Of a DNA stretch of 64,000 nucleotides, positions 60,854 to 64,000 are shown one piece after another; the stretch's first letter is position 1; each line of letters starts with the position of its first letter. The notes beneath the pieces were generated by a model that was given only the letters and a program-made list of their open reading frames with translations, ran no database searches and had not been told where the DNA came from. The stretch lies in NCBI GenBank assembly GCA_965249615.1, contig CBDFMI010000005.1:372001-436000 (forward strand), in the 5' to 3' direction. This DNA is from G963555815 sp965249615 [NCBI: bacterium]. Lineage in GTDB: Bacteria > UBA8248 > JACPRG01. The position numbers and the translations under genes are program-made.

Positions 60854-61833
60854 TGCCGGCCGGTTAGCCTTTTCTGCATCGCGTTCGCCCGGGCCGAGAA
60901 CGAAGTGGCTTCCTCGGGTCTCCCGAACTCTTGATAGAACACCGCCAAGTTGTCCAGAATGATAACGATGTTCGGATGATCCGGCCCCAAGCTCTGCTCA
61001 AAGATGGCGAGCGCGCGTTGGTAAAGGGGTTCGGCCTCCTTGTAGCGGCCCTGCTCCCTGTATAGCTCGGCCAGGTTGTTGAGGTCTATGGCTAGCCCTG
61101 GATGCTCCGGCCCAAGGGCTTTCTCATCAATCGCGATGGCGCGCTGGTAGAGAGGTTCGGCCTCCCCTTCGCGGCCCTGAGAATCGTAGAGTAAGGCCAG
61201 GTTGTTGAGGTTCGTGGCCACGGCGGGATGCTCGGGGCCAAGGGCTTTCTCAGTGATGGTCAGAGAGCGCTGGAAGAGGGGTTCGGCCTCCTCGTAGCGG
61301 CCCTGCTCCCTGTATAGCTCGGCCAGGTTGTTGAGGTCTGTGGGCAGATCTGGATGCTCGGGCCCAAGGGCTTTCTCATCAATCGCGATGGCGCGCTGGT
61401 AGAGGGGTTCGACCTCCTCGTAGCGGCCCTGCTCCCTGTATAGCTCGGCCAGGTTGTTGAGGTCTGTGGGCAGATCTGGATGCTCGGGCCCAAGGGCTTT
61501 CTCATCAATCGCGATGGCGCGCTGGTAGAGGGGTTCGACCTCCTCGTAGCGACCTAGCTCCTCGTAGAGCAAGGCGAGGTTGTTGAGGCTCGTGGCCCTC
61601 TGGGGATGCTCAGGCCCAAAAGCTTCCTCAGCGATGGTCAGGGAGCGTTGCGCCAGAGGGACTGCCTCCGCATACTGACCAGCCTCATAGAGACGATTGA
61701 TCTCGGCATTCCGACGTCCCGCTTCCTCAAGCGGATCCTGGGCATGAACTGTTATCAGCGTTGCCCATGACGAAAGGATGAGCAGGCCTGCGGCGAGACA
61801 AGGAAATGCGAGGCTCTTTGCAATACGGCCCAT
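60850..61833 (-). CDS. Exported kinesin-light-chain-type TPR protein
   Basis: 327 residues with a signal peptide ending near ITVHAQ. Six 42-residue TPRs of the kinesin-light-chain type, each like LNNLAELYREQGRYEEVEPL followed by YQRAIAIDEKALGPEHP. Two adjacent repeats are identical in protein and DNA. It precedes the GT4 gene with a four-base overlap, so it may scaffold a surface-sugar assembly step. The repeat number may vary between strains. Confidence 0.85.
   Translation of the reverse strand: MGRIAKSLAFPCLAAGLLILSSWATLITVHAQDPLEEAGRRNAEINRLYEAGQYAEAVPLAQRSLTIAEEAFGPEHPQRATSLNNLALLYEELGRYEEVEPLYQRAIAIDEKALGPEHPDLPTDLNNLAELYREQGRYEEVEPLYQRAIAIDEKALGPEHPDLPTDLNNLAELYREQGRYEEAEPLFQRSLTITEKALGPEHPAVATNLNNLALLYDSQGREGEAEPLYQRAIAIDEKALGPEHPGLAIDLNNLAELYREQGRYKEAEPLYQRALAIFEQSLGPDHPNIVIILDNLAVFYQEFGRPEEATSFSARANAMQKRLTGRQ
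61287..61551. repeat. 126-bp tandem repeat inside the TPR gene
   Basis: Bases 61287-61425 are identical to 61413-61551 (139 bases, offset 126, i.e. 42 codons). The other repeats in the gene are diverged. This is a recent duplication or a conversion event and keeps the frame. Confidence 0.9.
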
Positions 61834-61931
61834 GGCGTCACTCTCCCTGGGAAGGGTCAGGGTGCGACCCGGCTATGAAGGTAAGTTTACCTTAAAAATC
61901 TGGTTGAAATCTTCAAGAGACGATTTGTCCT

Positions 61932-62663
61932 TTAACGAAATTCCAGATCCCGCACACGCCCCGGATCAACAGCCTCCAGATGCCTCTTCTCTTCCGATGT
62001 GAGGGGGGGTGTGATGGGCACAGGAGACGCTATCTTGACCTTAAAACCCGTCCTTTCCTGAACTTCCTCGAGGGAAACCTCCGGGTGGAGGGATTCCAGC
62101 TGAAGTCTTTGGCCCTTCCTCCAGAAGATACACAGAGGGGTGACCACTCTATCTACCAGCCCGGCGGCCGTTATCGTATCGCATCTTTTGACGAAGACCC
62201 TCGTGTCATGCTTTGTCCTCCATAGAATGGTCCGCCGGGCCGTCGGAAGAAGGAGGGCGCTCCCCGCCCCTCCCGGCAGCTTGACCCGCGGGCGCGACAC
62301 CTCGCCAATGGCGGAGAGGTTGATGTGGCCCCGGAGGTCAATCTGAACACCACTCAAAAAGGCCACGTCGAGCCCCCCTCTGGCCGACAGGTCAAAGATG
62401 TCGGAGAGTGCGAATTCGGCCCTCGCCCCGTTGAGCAGGGCTGGGTCCACTGTCGAGCGTGGAAGTTTTTGGGGACAGGCATCCACTCCCCCTGGGATAT
62501 TGAGGTAGATGAGATCTGGGGCGTGAAACCGCTTGGCTAGGAGGATGGAGACCATGGGGAGAGGTGAGGCGACGCCGTGAAAGACGGTCTCCCCATTTCG
62601 AAGAAGGCGGGCCATGGCGGCCGCCATGAGGTCGGAGGTGTCGGCAACGCTGAGAGAAGACAT
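61932..62663 (-). CDS. CoA-transferase family protein, beta-type subunit
   Basis: 243 residues, glutaconate-CoA-transferase-like beta subunit: AMARLLRNGETVFHGVASPL, LSDIFDLSARGGLDVAFLSG, and VQIDLRGHINLSAIG, which resembles the IpdB group. It pairs with the alpha subunit encoded three bases upstream. IpdAB proteins hydrolyse a ring-derived CoA thioester rather than transfer CoA; whether this pair transfers or hydrolyses is unknown. I did not find the usual catalytic Glu motif clearly. Confidence 0.8.
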   Translation of the reverse strand: MSSLSVADTSDLMAAAMARLLRNGETVFHGVASPLPMVSILLAKRFHAPDLIYLNIPGGVDACPQKLPRSTVDPALLNGARAEFALSDIFDLSARGGLDVAFLSGVQIDLRGHINLSAIGEVSRPRVKLPGGAGSALLLPTARRTILWRTKHDTRVFVKRCDTITAAGLVDRVVTPLCIFWRKGQRLQLESLHPEVSLEEVQERTGFKVKIASPVPITPPLTSEEKRHLEAVDPGRVRDLEFR

Positions 62664-62666
62664 TTC

Positions 62667-63482
62667 TTAGGGGGCGGATTTCGCTGGGGTCTTGTCCTGC
62701 TCTTCAAGATAGGCGGTGAGATCCTTTTGACCTCGAGCCAAGTAGTCTGAAAGGGCCCGCGAGTCCATGTCGTAGTGGTCAAAACAGCTCCCTGGACGCG
62801 CCCCCCCTGGGACATGGACAACCGCTGACACCAGAAACCCGGGGATGAGATTCTGCTCGGGCGTCCCCTGAAACGCTTCGGGAGAAACGATGGTCTCTGT
62901 CGAGAGAACGACCCCCTTGGCAGCCCGGGTCATCAGTAAATCTTCAAAAAGGGTCCCTGCGATGCGGGCGTTCCCCTCCGAGTCGGCCGCCTGGACGTGG
63001 ATCAGGGCCCAGTCGGGCCGCATGGCCGGAATGACGTAGACCTCCTCCTTCCCGTAGGGGCTTTTCATCTTCTCAAAACCCCTCTGGGCTGGAAGATCGC
63101 TCCCCCAAAGGCCTCCTACGGGCTGAAACGGGACACCGTAGGCCGCGGCTCGAAGGCCGGCGATGACCGTCGCGCAGGCGTTCTCAAAAGTTTTTAGTTT
63201 TCCTTCTTCGGCGGCCCTTCTGTAATTCGGCGCCAGCCCGAACTCGGCCTCAAAGCCGACGTAGCCCGCGTGGACCCCCCGAAGGCAGCCGGCCGCCGCC
63301 AGAAGGTCAATGTCATACGCCCCGGCCGTTTTTACGACCTCGAGAGATCTTCGCCGCTGACGGGCCAGCTCGCGGACCAAGGCGGCGGGGATCCGGTGCA
63401 TAAGATTGCCCCCCAGGGCCAAAAACTCCCCGTCCTGGACCAGGGCCGCCGCCTCAGCAAGGTCCTTTAGCTTGTGAGCCAT
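62667..63482 (-). CDS. CoA-transferase family protein, alpha-type subunit
   Basis: 271 residues: LVQDGEFLALGGNLMHRIPA, RRRSLEVVKTAGAYDIDLLA, and IPAMRPDWALIHVQAADSEG, a typical CoA-transferase alpha region. With the beta subunit it should form an alpha-beta enzyme acting on an acyl-CoA. Sequence resembles IpdA-type subunits from sterol or aromatic ring degradation, but no such pathway genes are in this window. First gene of the pair, downstream of an AT-rich region with an inverted repeat. Confidence 0.82.
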   Translation of the reverse strand: MAHKLKDLAEAAALVQDGEFLALGGNLMHRIPAALVRELARQRRRSLEVVKTAGAYDIDLLAAAGCLRGVHAGYVGFEAEFGLAPNYRRAAEEGKLKTFENACATVIAGLRAAAYGVPFQPVGGLWGSDLPAQRGFEKMKSPYGKEEVYVIPAMRPDWALIHVQAADSEGNARIAGTLFEDLLMTRAAKGVVLSTETIVSPEAFQGTPEQNLIPGFLVSAVVHVPGGARPGSCFDHYDMDSRALSDYLARGQKDLTAYLEEQDKTPAKSAP

Positions 63483-63508
63483 TTCCCAGGAGCCTCTTTA
63501 GATAAGTG

Positions 63509-63533
63509 ATTATTTAACAATCTATTAAATAAT
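63509..63533. promoter_or_regulatory. 25-base inverted repeat upstream of the CoA-transferase pair
   Basis: ATTATTTAA-CAATCTA-TTAAATAAT, perfect nine-base arms, 27 bases from the alpha-subunit start in an AT-rich region. It is a candidate operator, for example for a TetR- or GntR-type repressor. No regulator gene is adjacent in the window. Confidence 0.45.
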
Positions 63534-63573
63534 ATTAACAAATCTAAAACATCAAACTATTTATATCCCCTTC

Positions 63574-64000
63574 TCATTTCAACTTCTTCATGATGTCCTC
63601 AAGGCCTTTCTGCAACGCATCCCCATTGACCGGGTCCTTCAGATCGGTTTTCTGGCTGAAATCGGCAGGGGGCTCAAAAAGATCGTCCGGCAGAGGGTCT
63701 TGGAGGAGTTTTTCCACCAGGCTCTCGACGGTCACTTCCCCCGCCGGCGTTTGGAAGCGGGCCGTAAACTGGATCACCGTCCCGCCAATCCTTTCCAACT
63801 CCGCTACGACGTCCTGGCCCAACCTGGGGAGCATATCCTTCGTGAACTCGGCCATCTCCTTTTGGATGGGGTAGAACTCGCGGCCCGCATCCGTGGCCTG
63901 GGTGATCCAGAAGTCGCCCGAGAAATCGTCCCCTTCAACCCGATGGAGCTCGCAGAGGAACCCGCTGATGGTCTGCTCCTGGCCGGTGGGAACCACGTGA
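63574..64000 (-). CDS. DUF4412-like protein, N-terminus beyond the window
   Basis: 142 codons visible; the frame is open to the right edge, so the start lies outside. QEQTISGFLCELHRVEGDDF, then SGDFWITQATDAGREF, fits the C-terminal half of DUF4412 proteins, which are exported beta-rich proteins of unknown function. A GTG at 63996 is probably internal. The C-terminus is acidic, then lysine-rich (GLEDIMKKLK). Confidence 0.55.
   Translation of the reverse strand, partial: HVVPTGQEQTISGFLCELHRVEGDDFSGDFWITQATDAGREFYPIQKEMAEFTKDMLPRLGQDVVAELERIGGTVIQFTARFQTPAGEVTVESLVEKLLQDPLPDDLFEPPADFSQKTDLKDPVNGDALQKGLEDIMKKLK

Noticed and set aside
61287-61551. Tandem repeats as a CRISPR array or satellite
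   Set aside because: The unit is 126 bases with no spacers and encodes exactly one 42-residue TPR in frame.

Overview
The window is about 64 kb of GC-rich bacterial chromosome with densely packed genes on both strands. The organism is a Gram-negative (diderm) bacterium with lipopolysaccharide: it carries lptD, bamD and several predicted lipoproteins. Shine-Dalgarno sequences are clear, GTG and TTG starts are common, and recognisable promoters have a strong TTGACA-like -35 and a -10 of the type TAGNNT. The gene mix (glucosylglycerate genes, pyruvoyl arginine decarboxylase, ilv-psd-pssA, a separate atpZIBE cluster, a Tad pilus locus) suggests an environmental lineage outside the well-studied Proteobacteria. 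I cannot name the phylum from sequence alone. No insertion sequence, phage, CRISPR array or integrase was seen.

Layout. 1-2.6 kb (minus): glucosylglycerate synthesis (gpgS, gpgP) with a truncated glycosyltransferase fragment between them. 2.8-14.7 kb (minus): a lipoprotein, a DUF192-methyltransferase fusion and a Tad/Flp pilus locus (flp, cpaA, tadE, cpaB, a chimeric gene, cpaC, tadG, cpaE, cpaF, tadB, tadC). 14.8-17.5 kb (minus): polyamine operon speD-pdaD-speE-speB. 17.8-21.5 kb (minus): CHASE2 adenylate cyclase, SH3 protein and a broken M48 peptidase. 21.6-34.1 kb: mixed housekeeping and redox genes (ferritin-like protein, DoxX, enoyl-ACP reductase-like SDR, rhodanese, aminotransferases, TrmJ, 2Fe-2S protein, rubredoxin, CBS protein, heme-oxygenase-like monooxygenase). 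34.2-35.4 kb: bamD and chorismate mutase. 35.5-38.7 kb (plus): atpZ-atpI-atpB-atpE, rex, tsaB. 38.7-44.9 kb (plus): DUF465, two ilvB, two ilvN, psd, pssA. 45-49.5 kb (plus): lptD, a sigma-70 factor, pgsA, plsY. 49.7-49.9 kb: tRNA-Gly and tRNA-Cys with promoter and terminator. 50-55.8 kb (plus): HAD phosphatase, phosphoglycerate mutase, an M16 protease pair and a hydrolase. 55.9-64 kb: an orphan ABC binding protein, a cAMP-phosphodiesterase-like metallo-hydrolase with an apparent ATC start, a sugar epimerase and GT4 operon with a TPR protein, a CoA-transferase pair and a partial DUF4412 protein.

The most notable structure is a gene at 11478-12542. Its N-terminal half is a paralogue of the secretin CpaC and its C-terminal half a paralogue of CpaB. 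It lies exactly between intact cpaB and cpaC, which is what a tandem duplication with an in-frame junction would leave. Five of the eleven Tad genes carry reading-frame lesions. Four other genes in the window have indels or deletions, three of them at C/G runs, so part of this may be sequence error rather than decay.
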